Notes: generated from the sequence alone by a model not told the origin. A DNA stretch of 64,000 bases from an uncultured Pelagibacteraceae bacterium (GCA_902601315.1 CACKMS010000007.1:1-64000), one strand, 5' to 3'; numbered from the stretch's first letter, positions 52,354 through 62,801 are shown. Numbers and translations are program-made.

Positions 52354-52617
52354 ATGTTTAACAAAAAAAAACCAAATGTAGAAAATATTAGAAATTTAAA
52401 AATAATAATTTCAGAAAAATATAATATTCCAGAAAATTCAACTTTAAGTATAGCTGAGCTAGCCTGTCATGAACCTAATTGTCCACCTATTGAGACAATA
52501 ATTACTGAGAGAAATGAAAATGGAAAAGTAAGAAATTGGCGTATAGCTAAACCAATAAATGATATTCAAGAAACTGATATTAATAATTTAAATAACTCAG
52601 AAAACCATAATCATTAA
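52354..52617 (+). CDS. small protein with CHEPNCPP motif, zinc-operon associated
   Basis: 87 residues. Central motif LACHEPNCPPIETIITE with Cys, His, Cys spaced like a metal site, and a C-terminal tail ending NHNH. No signal peptide. 10 bp behind the WD40 gene, so likely the last gene of the znuA operon. Homologues are sometimes labelled nitrate reductase, which I do not support. Role unknown; metal binding is inference. Confidence 0.7.
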   Translation: MFNKKKPNVENIRNLKIIISEKYNIPENSTLSIAELACHEPNCPPIETIITERNENGKVRNWRIAKPINDIQETDINNLNNSENHNH

Positions 52618-52688
52618 AAAAATTTAATTTTAAATATAATACTTGATTATAATTGATCTTTTAATTTAAATGAGATCTAATATTATTT

Positions 52689-53687
52689 GTGGCAACTGTA
52701 TCTCTATCACTCGATGAAATCTATAAATTAGCCAATAAAACATTACTAGCTAATGGATGTGATCAAGAAACAGCTGATATTTTATCAGAACTAATTACCA
52801 ATGCTGAAAGGGATGGTTCACTCTCACATGGCTTATTTCGTTTACCTGCATATGTTTCAGGTTTAAAAAGTGGAAAAATTAATGGCAAACAAAAACCAGA
52901 TATAAAAAAATTAACACCTTCAGTAATTAAAGCTGATGGCAAAAATTGCTTAGCACCAGTTGTGTTAAATAAATCGATACCAGAGTTAGTAAAAGCTGCT
53001 AAAGAAAATGGTGTAGCAGTTCTTGCTATAATTAATTCACACCACATGGCCGCTATGTGGCCTGAAACTGAAAAAATAGCTGAAGAAGGTTTGGTGGCAT
53101 TTGCATGCACATCCTATAAACCCGCAGTTGCTCCTGCAGGGGCTATTAAACCATTATTTGGCACAAACCCAATTTCTTTCGCTTGGCCAAGAAAAAATAA
53201 TACACCAGTTGTTTATGATATGGCCACAGCTTCAATGGCTATGGGAGAAGTGCAAGTTGCAAAGCGAGAGGGACACAAAGTTCCATTAGGTACTGGACTT
53301 ACAAAAGATGGCAAAGATACAACTGATCCTGCAGAAATTGCTGATGGCGGTGTTTTATTACCTTTTGGAGGTTATAAGGGTTCAGGAATTGCAATGATGG
53401 TTGAGTTATTAGCAGGAGCTTTGGTTGGAGATAATTTTAGTTACGAAACAGCAGCTAAAGATAATAATGATGGCGGACCTCCAAGTGGTGGAGAATTCAT
53501 ATTAGCAATATCTCCAGATAAACTCTCAGACACTAATTGGGATAAACATGCGAATGAATTTTTTGAAAAAATGAAATCAATGGGGGAGGTCAGATTACCT
53601 GGAGAGAGAAGACACAAAAATAGATTGGATAAAGGACCAAGAAATATAAACGATGCACTTGTTAATAAAATTAGATCTTTAAGCTAA
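52689..53687 (+). CDS. malate/L-lactate dehydrogenase-type (Ldh_2) NAD(P)H oxidoreductase
   Basis: 332 residues from GTG. Ldh2/YlbC/DpkA family: AERDGSLSHGLFRLPAYV, NSHHMAAMWP (catalytic His), GTNPISFAWP, DMATASMAMGEV, and LPFGGYKGSGIAMMVELLAG. Members reduce 2-oxo acids or cyclic imines such as piperideine-2-carboxylate. The Pro-Leu-Phe-Gly region suggests the imine-reducing branch, but substrate is not certain. Its 3' end overlaps xthA by 9 bp. Confidence 0.87.
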   Translation: MATVSLSLDEIYKLANKTLLANGCDQETADILSELITNAERDGSLSHGLFRLPAYVSGLKSGKINGKQKPDIKKLTPSVIKADGKNCLAPVVLNKSIPELVKAAKENGVAVLAIINSHHMAAMWPETEKIAEEGLVAFACTSYKPAVAPAGAIKPLFGTNPISFAWPRKNNTPVVYDMATASMAMGEVQVAKREGHKVPLGTGLTKDGKDTTDPAEIADGGVLLPFGGYKGSGIAMMVELLAGALVGDNFSYETAAKDNNDGGPPSGGEFILAISPDKLSDTNWDKHANEFFEKMKSMGEVRLPGERRHKNRLDKGPRNINDALVNKIRSLS

Positions 53688-54455
53688 TTCAATTTCTATA
53701 GGAGTGTGATCAGAAGGCTTTTCTCTTCCACGAGGATATTTATTAATTTTTACATTTTTAACTAAATTGATAATTGAATTAGAAACTAGGAAATGATCAA
53801 TTCTCATTCCATTATTTTTTTGCCAAGCACCACTTGTATAATCCCAAAATGTATAACCTTCTTTATCAGGATATTTGTATCTATATGCATCATGGAAGCC
53901 TAAATTAATCATTTCTCTTAATCTTTTTCTAATTTCTAATCTGAACAAGGCGTCGTTTTCATAACTTTTTGGATTATGAACATCTTCTGCTGCTGGTATT
54001 ATATTAAAATCTCCACCAATAATTATATTTTCGTTCTTATTTAAATAAGATTTAAGTTTTTTGATTAAACTATCTAACCAATAAATCTTATAAGAATATT
54101 TATCTGTATCAACTGGATTACCATTTGGAGTGTAAATATTTATTAGCTTTATAGTTTTAGATTTATGTTTTATGTTTGCAGTAATTATTCTTGATTGCTT
54201 ATTTTTATCTTTAAAAATATCCTTCTCAATTTTTTCAATTTTTTTTTTTGAAATTATAGCAACTCCATTATAACTTTTTTGACCGAATACATGACTTTCG
54301 TATTTTAGCTTTGATATATCATCAAAAGGATATGTTTCCTCTTGAGTCTTTATTTCTTGCATCATTAATATATCAGGTGAGAATTTCTTCAGGTATTCTT
54401 GAATATTAATAATACGTGCTCTTACAGAATTTACATTCCATGAGCTAATTATCAT
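53679..54455 (-). CDS. xthA: exodeoxyribonuclease III / AP endonuclease
   Basis: 258 residues from ATG at 54455, which overlaps the erpA TAA by 1 nt; the track's longer start is a read-through of erpA. Endonuclease/exonuclease/phosphatase fold: ISSWNVNSVRARI, LMMQEIKTQEE, NIYTPNG, GGDFNIIPA, DHFLVS and KPSDHTPIEIEL. DNA base-excision repair. Confidence 0.94.
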   Translation of the reverse strand: MIISSWNVNSVRARIINIQEYLKKFSPDILMMQEIKTQEETYPFDDISKLKYESHVFGQKSYNGVAIISKKKIEKIEKDIFKDKNKQSRIITANIKHKSKTIKLINIYTPNGNPVDTDKYSYKIYWLDSLIKKLKSYLNKNENIIIGGDFNIIPAAEDVHNPKSYENDALFRLEIRKRLREMINLGFHDAYRYKYPDKEGYTFWDYTSGAWQKNNGMRIDHFLVSNSIINLVKNVKINKYPRGREKPSDHTPIEIELA

Positions 54456-54772
54456 TAAAGTGAGAATGAGACGCCACAACCACACGAGGATTTGCTTTGC
54501 GGGTTGTTAATTTTAAATGAATCTCCAATTAATTCTTTAACAAAATCTACCTCAGAACCTTTTAGTAGGTCAGCTGAAGTTTTATCTATGAGTATATTTT
54601 CATGTCTTAAATCATCTTCATTTTGTGATTTATCAAAAGAAAAATCGTACTGAAAACCTGAGCAACCACCTCCTTTAATTGCGATTCTAAAGAAAGATCC
54701 GTTATCTTTTGATGATAGAAGGTGCTTTATTTGTTTTAAAGCATTTTCTGTAAATTTAATTTCTTTAATCAT
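54455..54772 (-). CDS. erpA: iron-sulfur cluster insertion protein ErpA (HesB/IscA family)
   Basis: 105 residues. A-type carrier with the three conserved cysteines GGCSGFQYDF and the C-terminal SSCGCGVSF. Delivers Fe-S clusters to target enzymes. It heads the minus-strand pair erpA-xthA and is divergent from dgt across ~50 bp. Confidence 0.93.
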   Translation of the reverse strand: MIKEIKFTENALKQIKHLLSSKDNGSFFRIAIKGGGCSGFQYDFSFDKSQNEDDLRHENILIDKTSADLLKGSEVDFVKELIGDSFKINNPQSKSSCGCGVSFSL

Positions 54773-54822
54773 GACTTAACACTGATAATACTAATATAAT
54801 GTCATTTTACCAAATTTAAAGA

Positions 54823-55938
54823 ATGAAAAATTATTCAAATTTAGGACTGTTTAAATCTAAAGGTAGATTGATTTTTGAGCCTAAGAATAAATACAGATCA
54901 CCATTTCAAAGAGATAGAGATAGAATTATTCATTCAGCTTCATTTAGAAGGTTAAAGCACAAGACCCAGGTATTTGTTAATACAGAAGGAGATCATTATA
55001 GAACAAGAATTACACATTCTATAGAAGTTGCACAAATTGCACGATCTATTGCCAAGTACCTAAATGTGAATGACGATTTAGCAGAAACATTAAGTCTTGC
55101 TCATGATTTGGGACATACGCCATTTGGTCATGCCGGCGAAATCGCATTAAACGAATGTATGTCAAAATACGGTGGATTTGATCATAATTTACAAACTTTG
55201 AGAATTGTTATGTTTTTAGAGCATAAGTATTTAAAGTTTAAAGGATTAAATTTATCTATTGAGACACTGGATGGATTAATTAAACATAATGGCCCTTATC
55301 GTGAAATTTCCAAACTTAATAAAATTATTGGAAAAAAAAATTTTAAAGGAAAACTTAATTTTAACAAAAATACATCGTTAGAAGCACAGATATCAGCAAT
55401 ATCAGATGATATAGCTTATAATAATCATGATATACAAGATGGAATTAAAGCCAACCTATTTAAATTAGAAGATTTAATTGAAATCAAATTTTTTAAAGAA
55501 ATTTACAAATCCTATAAATCAAATATAAAAAAAAGTAAGAAAAATATAATAATTTATCAAATTATCAGAGACTCTATAAATCTTATGGTTGAGGATGTAA
55601 TCAATAATACTTTACTAAATATAAAAGACAATAAAATTAAAAAGTATAGTGATATTATTAATAATAAAAAACAAATAGTATCATTTTCAAATAAATTCAA
55701 ATCAATTGAGCAAGAAATTAAATCATTTTTAAGGTTAAAAATGTACAACAATAGAAGTGTATTAAATAAAAATAATAATGGAAAAAAAATTATTACTAAA
55801 TTATTTTTAGAAATTTCAAAAAAACCAAAAAAATATATAAATAATTATCAAAATAAAGATCAATTTAGATCCATTTCTGACTATATATCAGGAATGACTG
55901 ATCGATACGCTATTCAACTTCATAAATCATTAAAATGA
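54823..55938 (+). CDS. dgt: deoxyguanosinetriphosphate triphosphohydrolase-like protein
   Basis: 371 residues. HD-domain dNTPase: SPFQRDRDRIIHSASFRRLKHKTQVF, RTRITHSIEVAQIARSI, LAHDLGHTPFGHAGE (HD), and AISDDIAYNNHDIQDGI. Hydrolyses dNTPs to the nucleoside and triphosphate. C-terminal third is Lys/Asn-rich, common in this AT-rich genome. Overlaps argS by 4 bp. Confidence 0.93.
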   Translation: MKNYSNLGLFKSKGRLIFEPKNKYRSPFQRDRDRIIHSASFRRLKHKTQVFVNTEGDHYRTRITHSIEVAQIARSIAKYLNVNDDLAETLSLAHDLGHTPFGHAGEIALNECMSKYGGFDHNLQTLRIVMFLEHKYLKFKGLNLSIETLDGLIKHNGPYREISKLNKIIGKKNFKGKLNFNKNTSLEAQISAISDDIAYNNHDIQDGIKANLFKLEDLIEIKFFKEIYKSYKSNIKKSKKNIIIYQIIRDSINLMVEDVINNTLLNIKDNKIKKYSDIINNKKQIVSFSNKFKSIEQEIKSFLRLKMYNNRSVLNKNNNGKKIITKLFLEISKKPKKYINNYQNKDQFRSISDYISGMTDRYAIQLHKSLK

Positions 55939-57659
55939 ACATTTTTTCGGATTATCTAATAAAAATATTAAAATTAATTCAAAAAGCATCTAACGATAAT
56001 CAATTTAAACTTCCAGAAAAATTATCTAGTATAAATGTTGATATACCACCAAATAAATTTGATGGAGATTTATCAACAAATGTTGCAATGGTATTATCAA
56101 AACCCAACAATACTCCTCCCATGGAAATTGCTAAAACAATTAGTAAGCTACTTAAAGAAAATGACGATAATATTGAGTCTATAGAAATAATTAAACCAGG
56201 ATTTATAAATATAAAATTTAATTACAACTTTTGGGGTGAGTTTTTAAATAATATAATTAATCAAAAAAATTATGGATCTACTAACGGAGAAAATAAAAAA
56301 TATTTAATTGAATTTGTGTCTGCGAATCCAACTGGCCCTTTACATGTAGGTCACTGCAGAGGAGCAATTCTAGGTGATGTTATTTCAAATTTATTAATAT
56401 TTAATAATAACTCTGTTACAAAGGAATATTACGTAAATGATCATGGAAACCAAATATTATATTTTACAAAGTCTGTTTACTTTAGAATTCGTGAAATTTT
56501 ATATAAAGAAAATTTCCCATCTGATAATCCTGATCTTTATCCAGGGGAATATCTAATAGATATAGCAACAAATATTTTAAACCAAAAAAAAGATATCGAT
56601 TTTGACAACTATGAAAATATAAAAAGCGAATTAACAATTTTATCTGTCGATGAGTCTTTAAAGCTAATTAAGCAAAATCTTAAAAAACTCGGAATTCACC
56701 ATGATAACTTTGCTAGTGAAAGAAATTTAGTTCAAGAAAAAGAAGTAGAAAAAGTTATTGAAAAGCTTAAATCAAAAAAATTTGTTTATACTGGAAAAAT
56801 TAAAGCGCCAGAGGGGGAAGATACGAAAAATTGGGTAGAAAGGGATCAATTATTATTTAAATCAACAGAATTTGGTGATGACAAAGACCGTGCTTTACAA
56901 AAATCTGACAACACATGGACATACTTTGCAGGTGATGTTGCATACCACAATAACAAGCTAAATAGAAATTATGATATTTTAGTAAATATTCTAGGAGCGG
57001 ATCATGCAGGTTATATAAAAAGAATTACCTCAGTTGTGGAGGCATTATCAGGAGATAAAAATAAATTAACTTGCAAAGTCAGCCAATTAGTAAAATTAAT
57101 AAAAGATGGCAAACCTTTTAAAATGTCAAAACGTAAAGGTGATTATATAACTGTTGATGATTTAATCGGCGAAGTTGGAAAAGATGCTACTAGATTTATT
57201 ATGCTTAATAGAAGTAGTGATGCAGAACTAGATTTTGATTTTACCAAAGTAAAAGAAAAATCAAAAGACAATCCACTTTATTATGTTCAATATTGTTATG
57301 CTCGGATTTCATCAGTATTTAGAAATATAAGTAAAAATTTAGAAGATGAAATTTTAATTAAAAATGAACTAAAATATTCTAAAGATGAAATTAAGATTTT
57401 TAGAAAAATATCTGAGTGGCCGAAATGTATTGAAATTGCAAGTAATAAATTAGAACCTCATAGACTACCAGTCTATCTTTATGAATTATCATCTGAATTT
57501 CACTCGTATTGGAATATGGGAAGAGATGATAAAGATAAAAGATTTATTGAAGAAGATGGTACTATAAAAATTGAAAAATTGGTGTTTTTAAAATCTATCG
57601 CAAATGTAATTAAAACTGGAATGAATATTCTAGGAGTTGATACTCCACAAAAAATGTAA
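55935..57659 (+). CDS. argS: arginyl-tRNA synthetase
   Basis: 574 residues. N-terminal additional domain with NVAMVLSKPNNTPPMEIA, class I core SANPTGPLHVGHCRGA (HVGH), KPFKMSKRKGDYITVDDLI, and the C-terminal anticodon-binding DALR domain ending NVIKTGMNILGV. Order dgt-argS-x-nagZ-scpAB-tatABC-serS is conserved in Alphaproteobacteria. TAATG-type 1-nt overlap with the next ORF. Confidence 0.96.
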   Translation: MNIFSDYLIKILKLIQKASNDNQFKLPEKLSSINVDIPPNKFDGDLSTNVAMVLSKPNNTPPMEIAKTISKLLKENDDNIESIEIIKPGFINIKFNYNFWGEFLNNIINQKNYGSTNGENKKYLIEFVSANPTGPLHVGHCRGAILGDVISNLLIFNNNSVTKEYYVNDHGNQILYFTKSVYFRIREILYKENFPSDNPDLYPGEYLIDIATNILNQKKDIDFDNYENIKSELTILSVDESLKLIKQNLKKLGIHHDNFASERNLVQEKEVEKVIEKLKSKKFVYTGKIKAPEGEDTKNWVERDQLLFKSTEFGDDKDRALQKSDNTWTYFAGDVAYHNNKLNRNYDILVNILGADHAGYIKRITSVVEALSGDKNKLTCKVSQLVKLIKDGKPFKMSKRKGDYITVDDLIGEVGKDATRFIMLNRSSDAELDFDFTKVKEKSKDNPLYYVQYCYARISSVFRNISKNLEDEILIKNELKYSKDEIKIFRKISEWPKCIEIASNKLEPHRLPVYLYELSSEFHSYWNMGRDDKDKRFIEEDGTIKIEKLVFLKSIANVIKTGMNILGVDTPQKM

Positions 57660-57919
57660 TGTTTAAGGAATTTAAGTATCTTTTATTTCTAATTGTTATT
57701 TTTTTCTTTATTTTTTTTACTGTGAGATATTACTTTTCAGATGAAAATAAAAAAAAGTCATATAGATCTTTCAACCAAATTGATAAAAAATTAGAAATTT
57801 CTACAAAAGATTTAATTATATTAAATAGCGATACTGAGAATATTATCGATTTTGTAGAATATAAAAACAATAAAAAAACAGAAAAATATTCATTTTGGGA
57901 ACTTCTCTATAATGATTAA
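57659..57919 (+). CDS. small membrane-anchored protein between argS and nagZ
   Basis: 86 residues with one N-terminal TM helix (LLFLIVIFFFIFFTVRYYF) and a ~60-residue polar, Lys/Asp-rich exposed tail. In many Alphaproteobacteria this slot holds a longer SPOR-domain protein; no SPOR domain is visible here, so this may be a reduced form. It overlaps argS by 1 nt and nagZ by 8 nt. Confidence 0.65.
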   Translation: MFKEFKYLLFLIVIFFFIFFTVRYYFSDENKKKSYRSFNQIDKKLEISTKDLIILNSDTENIIDFVEYKNNKKTEKYSFWELLYND

Positions 57920-58865
57920 TAAGAATACTAGATCATTTATATGTGGCATTAAAGGTTACAAGCTATCTAAATCTGAAATAAAATTTTTACGTAAATATAA
58001 ACCCTGGGGTATAATTCTTTTTTCGAGAAATATAAAAACTATAAAACAAACCCAATTATTAACAAAGTCATTAAAAAATATTTTACAAAATCCTACACTC
58101 CCAATTTTAATTGATGAAGAGGGTGGTAGAGTTTCACGATTAAGAAAATTTATAGATAATTCTGTATTTACAAATAAATATTTTGGAGATCTTTATAAAA
58201 AAGATAAAAAAAAATTTAATTTGTATTTTAATGTCTACGTTAAACAAATTTCATATTTATTAAGACTTCTTGGTATTAATGTTAATACAGTTCCAGTTTT
58301 AGATATATTAAGAAAAAATTTACACCAAATTGTGGGTGATAGATCTTTTTCTTCAAATAAAAAAATTGTTTCAAAAATTGGTGATATTTGTATTGATAAA
58401 TTTCATAAAAACAAAATTGCAACAATAACAAAGCATATGCCAGGGCATGGCTTAGCTAAGGTAGATAGTCATTTAAAGCTGCCAATTATTGATAAAAATC
58501 AAGCTTATTTGCTTAAAAATGATTTTAATGTGTTTTCTAAAAAGAAATCTAAAATAACCATGACGGGTCATTTAATGTTTAAAAAATTGGATAGCCAATA
58601 TCCAGTAACACACTCCAAAAAGATAATTAGGATAATCAGAAACAAAATAAAATTTAACGAATTGATTATAACAGACGATATTTCGATGAAAGCATTAAAC
58701 AACAATATTGAAGATAATGTTATAAAATCATTCAGTGCAGGTTGTAATTTAGTTTTACATTGTAATGGAAAAATGAGTGAAATGCTTAGGGTAGCAAAAA
58801 ATTCACCTAAAATTAATAATTTTATAATTAAAAAAACATCACAAATAACTAATATTATAGGCTAA
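57912..58865 (+). CDS. nagZ: beta-N-acetylhexosaminidase NagZ
   Basis: 317 residues, GH3 family. ILIDEEGGRVSRLR, VGDRSFSSN, catalytic KHMPGHGLAKVDSHLKLP (KH-x-PGHG) and the nucleophile Asp in LIITDDISMKAL. Recycles peptidoglycan by removing GlcNAc from muropeptides. Slightly shorter than the E. coli enzyme. Confidence 0.92.
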   Translation: MINKNTRSFICGIKGYKLSKSEIKFLRKYKPWGIILFSRNIKTIKQTQLLTKSLKNILQNPTLPILIDEEGGRVSRLRKFIDNSVFTNKYFGDLYKKDKKKFNLYFNVYVKQISYLLRLLGINVNTVPVLDILRKNLHQIVGDRSFSSNKKIVSKIGDICIDKFHKNKIATITKHMPGHGLAKVDSHLKLPIIDKNQAYLLKNDFNVFSKKKSKITMTGHLMFKKLDSQYPVTHSKKIIRIIRNKIKFNELIITDDISMKALNNNIEDNVIKSFSAGCNLVLHCNGKMSEMLRVAKNSPKINNFIIKKTSQITNIIG

Positions 58866-58874
58866 ATTTATTTA

Positions 58875-59609
58875 ATGAATGATTCTTTAGAATTTAATGT
58901 TGAGTTAAATGCTTATACTGGTTCTCTAGAAGTATTGTTAGATCTAGCTAAATCTCAAAAAGTTGATTTAGAGCAAATATCTATTACTAAACTTGCCGAT
59001 CAATTTCATGAGTTCATTACCAACTCAAAAAATCTTAATCTTGAAATTGCTTCTGAGTATTTATTGATGGCAACTTGGCTCACATATTTAAAATCAAAGT
59101 TACTGTTACCTGAAAGTGAAGAGGAAGAATTTAAAGCTTTAGAAGTTGCTGAAAAATTAAAATTACAATTAAAAAAACTGGAGTTAATAAGACTTCTCTC
59201 GTCACAGATGTTAAGCAGAAAAAGACTGGGCAGAGACGTTTTTATGCGAGGTTCAAAAAGTGGTATTAAACCAATTTATGATTCTAAATACACTTTAACA
59301 TTGTTTGAGGTTTTGAAAACCTATGCCAATATAGTTATGACCAAAGATTTTCAAAGAATGAATATTCCAAGGCTACCAGTTCTTACAACAGAAGAGGGCA
59401 TTAAAAGAATAAAAGAATTTTTTGGTAAATTATCAGATTGGAAAGATATGTCTGAATTAATCCCAGATAATTTCAAATCTACAAAAAATTTAAAACGAAC
59501 TGGAAAAGCAGGAATTTTTGCTGGCTCTTTAGAGTTAGCTAAAGAGGGTAATATTTCTATAAAGCAAAAAGAATTATTTGATAATATCTATATTAAAGAG
59601 AAAATATGA
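58875..59609 (+). CDS. scpA: segregation and condensation protein A
   Basis: 244 residues. Kleisin ScpA: YTGSLEVLLDLAKSQKVDLEQISITKLADQF, EYLLMATWLTYLKSKLLLPE near residue 60, and a C-terminal winged helix-like end. Bridges SMC heads with ScpB for chromosome organisation. Overlaps scpB by 4 bp. Confidence 0.9.
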   Translation: MNDSLEFNVELNAYTGSLEVLLDLAKSQKVDLEQISITKLADQFHEFITNSKNLNLEIASEYLLMATWLTYLKSKLLLPESEEEEFKALEVAEKLKLQLKKLELIRLLSSQMLSRKRLGRDVFMRGSKSGIKPIYDSKYTLTLFEVLKTYANIVMTKDFQRMNIPRLPVLTTEEGIKRIKEFFGKLSDWKDMSELIPDNFKSTKNLKRTGKAGIFAGSLELAKEGNISIKQKELFDNIYIKEKI

Positions 59610-60298
59610 ATAAATTAAAAAAAGATAACGTTTTAAATTTTCCTTCAAAAATGACTGAAATAGAAAGAGAAGTTGAAGCTATTGTTTTTGCAGCTGCAGA
59701 ACCACTAAGTATAGAAACAATAGAAACTAAAATTTCAAAAAATACTAATGTTTTAAAAATATTACAAAAACTACAAACATTCTATACAAACAGAGGTATT
59801 AATTTAGTTTGTATTTCAAACAAGTGGTCTTTTAGAACGGCACAAAATTTATCATCATTAATGTCTCAACAAAAAACTGTTGAGAAAAAGCTATCAAAAG
59901 CGGCTATAGAAACATTAGCAATCATTGTGTATCACCAGCCTGTTACACGAGCGGAGATAGAGGAGATACGGGGTGTTGCTTTTGGTACCAATACTTTAGA
60001 AATCCTAATGGAATTAAATTGGGTTAAGCCACAAGGGAGAAAAGATATTCCTGGCAAACCTATTCAGTATGGAACTACAGATGACTTTTTAAGCCATTTT
60101 AATCTTCAAAAATTATCTGATCTTCCAACAGTGGATGAACTAGGGACTGCTGGACTTATTGATACATCTTCTGTTGATGCATCGATATTTGGTACCGGAA
60201 AGTTTTATAAGGAAAAGCAAGAAGACAAAAAGGAAAACATATATTCTGATATTGATGAAATGTTAAATAGCACTCTCAAACCAGAAAGTGATGAGTGA
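59606..60298 (+). CDS. scpB: segregation and condensation protein B
   Basis: 230 residues. Two winged-helix domains: EREVEAIVFAAAEPLSIETIE, WSFRTAQNLSSLM, and AIETLAIIVYHQPVTRAEIEEIRGV plus VKPQGRKDIPGKPIQYGTT. Acidic C-terminal tail. Acts with ScpA on SMC. Confidence 0.92.
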   Translation: MNKLKKDNVLNFPSKMTEIEREVEAIVFAAAEPLSIETIETKISKNTNVLKILQKLQTFYTNRGINLVCISNKWSFRTAQNLSSLMSQQKTVEKKLSKAAIETLAIIVYHQPVTRAEIEEIRGVAFGTNTLEILMELNWVKPQGRKDIPGKPIQYGTTDDFLSHFNLQKLSDLPTVDELGTAGLIDTSSVDASIFGTGKFYKEKQEDKKENIYSDIDEMLNSTLKPESDE

Positions 60299-60342
60299 AA
60301 AAGTTTCTTTAAAAAAACAACTATTAAGGGTATAAACTCAAT

Positions 60343-60555
60343 ATGAGTATAGGATTTTGGCAGATAGCAATTGTAGTTATACTAGTAGTTTTACTGTTTG
60401 GGAGAGGTAAAATCTCTAGTTTGATGGGTGATGTCGCTAAAGGAATTAAAAGTTTTAAAAAAGGTATGGCAACTGACGCTACAGAAGATACACAACCAAA
60501 AAATATCACAGAAAACGAAGACTCAAATAATCAAGATTCCAATAACAAAGAGTAA
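60343..60555 (+). CDS. tatA: twin-arginine translocase subunit TatA
   Basis: 70 residues: N-terminal TM helix ([18 protein letters not shown]), the FGRGK-type hinge ([25 protein letters not shown]) and a polar tail. First of tatA-tatB-tatC with 3-bp and overlapping junctions. Confidence 0.93.
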   Translation: MSIGFWQIAIVVILVVLLFGRGKISSLMGDVAKGIKSFKKGMATDATEDTQPKNITENEDSNNQDSNNKE

Positions 60556-60558
60556 TAA

Positions 60559-60798
60559 ATGCCACAAATTGGCTGGTTAGAAATTTTAATAATAGTTTCT
60601 ATAGCAATCATTGTCGTAGGACCTAAAGACTTTCCTTTAATGTTAAAAAAAATGGGATCTTGGATTGGATCAATTAAAAGATATGTAAGTGATGTACAAA
60701 ATCAAGTATCAGAAATTACAGATAACTCAATGGAGGATGAAAATAGTATTAAAAAATCATCTGGAAAAAATGAAAACATAAAAGATATAAATGGATAA
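60559..60798 (+). CDS. tatB: twin-arginine translocase subunit TatB
   Basis: 79 residues, short for TatB. TM helix with the TatB-type start IGWLEILIIVSIAIIVVGPKDFP, amphipathic helix LMLKKMGSWIGSIKRYVSDVQNQ, and a reduced tail. Binds Tat signal peptides with TatC. Overlaps tatC by 8 bp. Confidence 0.9.
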   Translation: MPQIGWLEILIIVSIAIIVVGPKDFPLMLKKMGSWIGSIKRYVSDVQNQVSEITDNSMEDENSIKKSSGKNENIKDING

Positions 60799-61549
60799 AG
60801 AAACTGGATTCATAAGTCACCTAGTTGAACTTAGAAAAAGATTGATACATTCATTAATATTTTTATCTATATTATTTGTAATTTGTTATTTTTTTTCAGA
60901 GTACATTTATGGGTTTTTAGTTAACCCATATGCTGAAGCAGTTAGAGATGATGGTATTGAAAGAAGATTAATATTTACAGCTTTACAAGAAACTTTTTTA
61001 ACTTATTTAAAAGTATCTTTTTTTGCAGCTTTTTTTATCACTAGTCCATTTATTTTAATACAGATTTGGAAATTTATTGCACCTGGACTTTATACGCATG
61101 AAAAAAAAGCAATTATGCCTTATTTAATTATTACTCCAATTTTATTTCTTTTAGGAGGAATGCTTGTCTATTATTTAATAATGCCACTTGCGATTAAGTT
61201 TTTTTTATCTTTTGAAAGTTTAGGAGCAAGTACAAATTTACCTATTCAACTTGAAGCAAAAGTTAATGAATATCTGTCATTAGTAATGAAATTGATATTT
61301 GCTTTTGGTTTGAGTTTTCAACTCCCTGTAGTTTTAAGTTTATTAGCAAGAATCGGAGTAATTAATTCAACTTTTTTAAAAGAGAGGAGAAAATATGTTG
61401 TAGTTATGATATTTGGAGCTGCAGCAATTTTAACTCCACCAGATCCAATTACACAAATTGGTTTAGCTGTTCCGCTGCTTATTTTATATGAATTATCAAT
61501 TTTTTCTGTAAATATAATTGAGAAAAAAGCAGAAGAAAAAAATGCATAA
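60791..61549 (+). CDS. tatC: twin-arginine translocase subunit TatC
   Basis: 252 residues, six TM helices. [18 protein letters not shown] at the N-terminus, [50 protein letters not shown] and [30 protein letters not shown] are canonical. Signal-peptide receptor and core of the Tat pore. Its last 8 bp overlap serS. Confidence 0.95.
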   Translation: MDKETGFISHLVELRKRLIHSLIFLSILFVICYFFSEYIYGFLVNPYAEAVRDDGIERRLIFTALQETFLTYLKVSFFAAFFITSPFILIQIWKFIAPGLYTHEKKAIMPYLIITPILFLLGGMLVYYLIMPLAIKFFLSFESLGASTNLPIQLEAKVNEYLSLVMKLIFAFGLSFQLPVVLSLLARIGVINSTFLKERRKYVVVMIFGAAAILTPPDPITQIGLAVPLLILYELSIFSVNIIEKKAEEKNA

Positions 61550-62801
61550 TTTAAAAGAAATAAGGGAAAATTTAGAACATTTTAAAACCTCACTCAGTCA
61601 TAGAAATTCTGAAGTCGATTATGATCAAATTTTAGACCTTGATAAAAAAAATCGACAGTTAATTCAAGAAAAAGAAAAATTTGAGATGGAGAAAAAAAAT
61701 ATTTCTAAATCAAAAGATGAATCTTTATTTGAAAAATCTAAAGAAATATCTAAAGAAATTGAAAATTTATCAAAAAAACAAAAAATTATTAAAAACGAAC
61801 TTGATAATTTATTAAGTTCAATACCTAATTTACCATTGGATGAAGTTCCTGTTGGTAAAGATGAAAATGATAATGTTGAAGTTACTAAATCTGGTGAAAT
61901 CAAAGATTTTAAATTTAAACCATTAAGTCATTATGAGTTAGGTGAAAAACTAAATATGCTAGATTTTGATTTAGCTACAAAAACTACTGGCTCTAGATTT
62001 GTATTTGTTAAAGATAAATTAGCTGCTCTTGAAAGAGCAATTTCTAATTTTATGATCGATTCACATATTCAAAAAAATGGATATACAGAAATATCACCTC
62101 CTTTGATGGCAACTGATGAAACTATGTTTGGAACAGGGCAATTACCAAAATTTGAAAATGACCAATTTGAAATTAAATTTGACGATAAAAATGATAGAAA
62201 ATTTTTGATACCAACAGCCGAAGTAATATTAACAAATATGGTTAAAAACCAAATTATTGATAAAAAAAAACTTCCAATGAGGTTAGTTGCATCAACACCT
62301 TGTTTTAGAAAAGAAGCTGGCAGTTATGGAAAAGATACAAAAGGAATGATTAGACAACATCAATTTTATAAAGTTGAACTTGTAAGTATTGTCGAAAATA
62401 ATCAATGTATGCAGGAACTAGAGAGAATGACCGAATGTGCAACTAAAATATTAGATGATCTAAAATTACCTTACAGAAAAATTATTTTATGTACCGGTGA
62501 CATGGGTTTTGGAGCAGAAAAAACATATGATTTAGAAGTTTGGCTTCCTTCAGAAAACAAATACAGAGAAATTTCGAGCTGTTCTTCATGTGGATCTTTC
62601 CAAGCCAGACGAATGAAAGCTAGATATAAAAATAAAGATAATAATATCGAATTTGTGGGTACTCTTAATGGCAGTGGATTAGCAGTAGGTAGAACTCTGA
62701 TAGCCATTCTTGAAAATTATCAACTAGAGGACGGCTCAATTATAATTCCAGAAGTCTTGAAACCCTATATGGGAAATATTGATAAGATTTCGAACAATTA
62801 G
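61542..62801 (+). CDS. serS: seryl-tRNA synthetase
   Basis: 419 residues from ATG at 61542; the track's TTG start at 61518 lies deeper in tatC. N-terminal coiled-coil arm (residues ~25-105) that holds tRNA-Ser, then the class II core with motif 2 [24 protein letters not shown] and motif 3 [19 protein letters not shown]. No features lost. Confidence 0.96.
   Translation: MHNLKEIRENLEHFKTSLSHRNSEVDYDQILDLDKKNRQLIQEKEKFEMEKKNISKSKDESLFEKSKEISKEIENLSKKQKIIKNELDNLLSSIPNLPLDEVPVGKDENDNVEVTKSGEIKDFKFKPLSHYELGEKLNMLDFDLATKTTGSRFVFVKDKLAALERAISNFMIDSHIQKNGYTEISPPLMATDETMFGTGQLPKFENDQFEIKFDDKNDRKFLIPTAEVILTNMVKNQIIDKKKLPMRLVASTPCFRKEAGSYGKDTKGMIRQHQFYKVELVSIVENNQCMQELERMTECATKILDDLKLPYRKIILCTGDMGFGAEKTYDLEVWLPSENKYREISSCSSCGSFQARRMKARYKNKDNNIEFVGTLNGSGLAVGRTLIAILENYQLEDGSIIIPEVLKPYMGNIDKISNN

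Noticed and set aside
52354-52617. Nitrate reductase annotation for the 87-aa protein
   Set aside because: Far too short and lacks molybdopterin or Fe-S motifs; only a small Cys/His motif is present.
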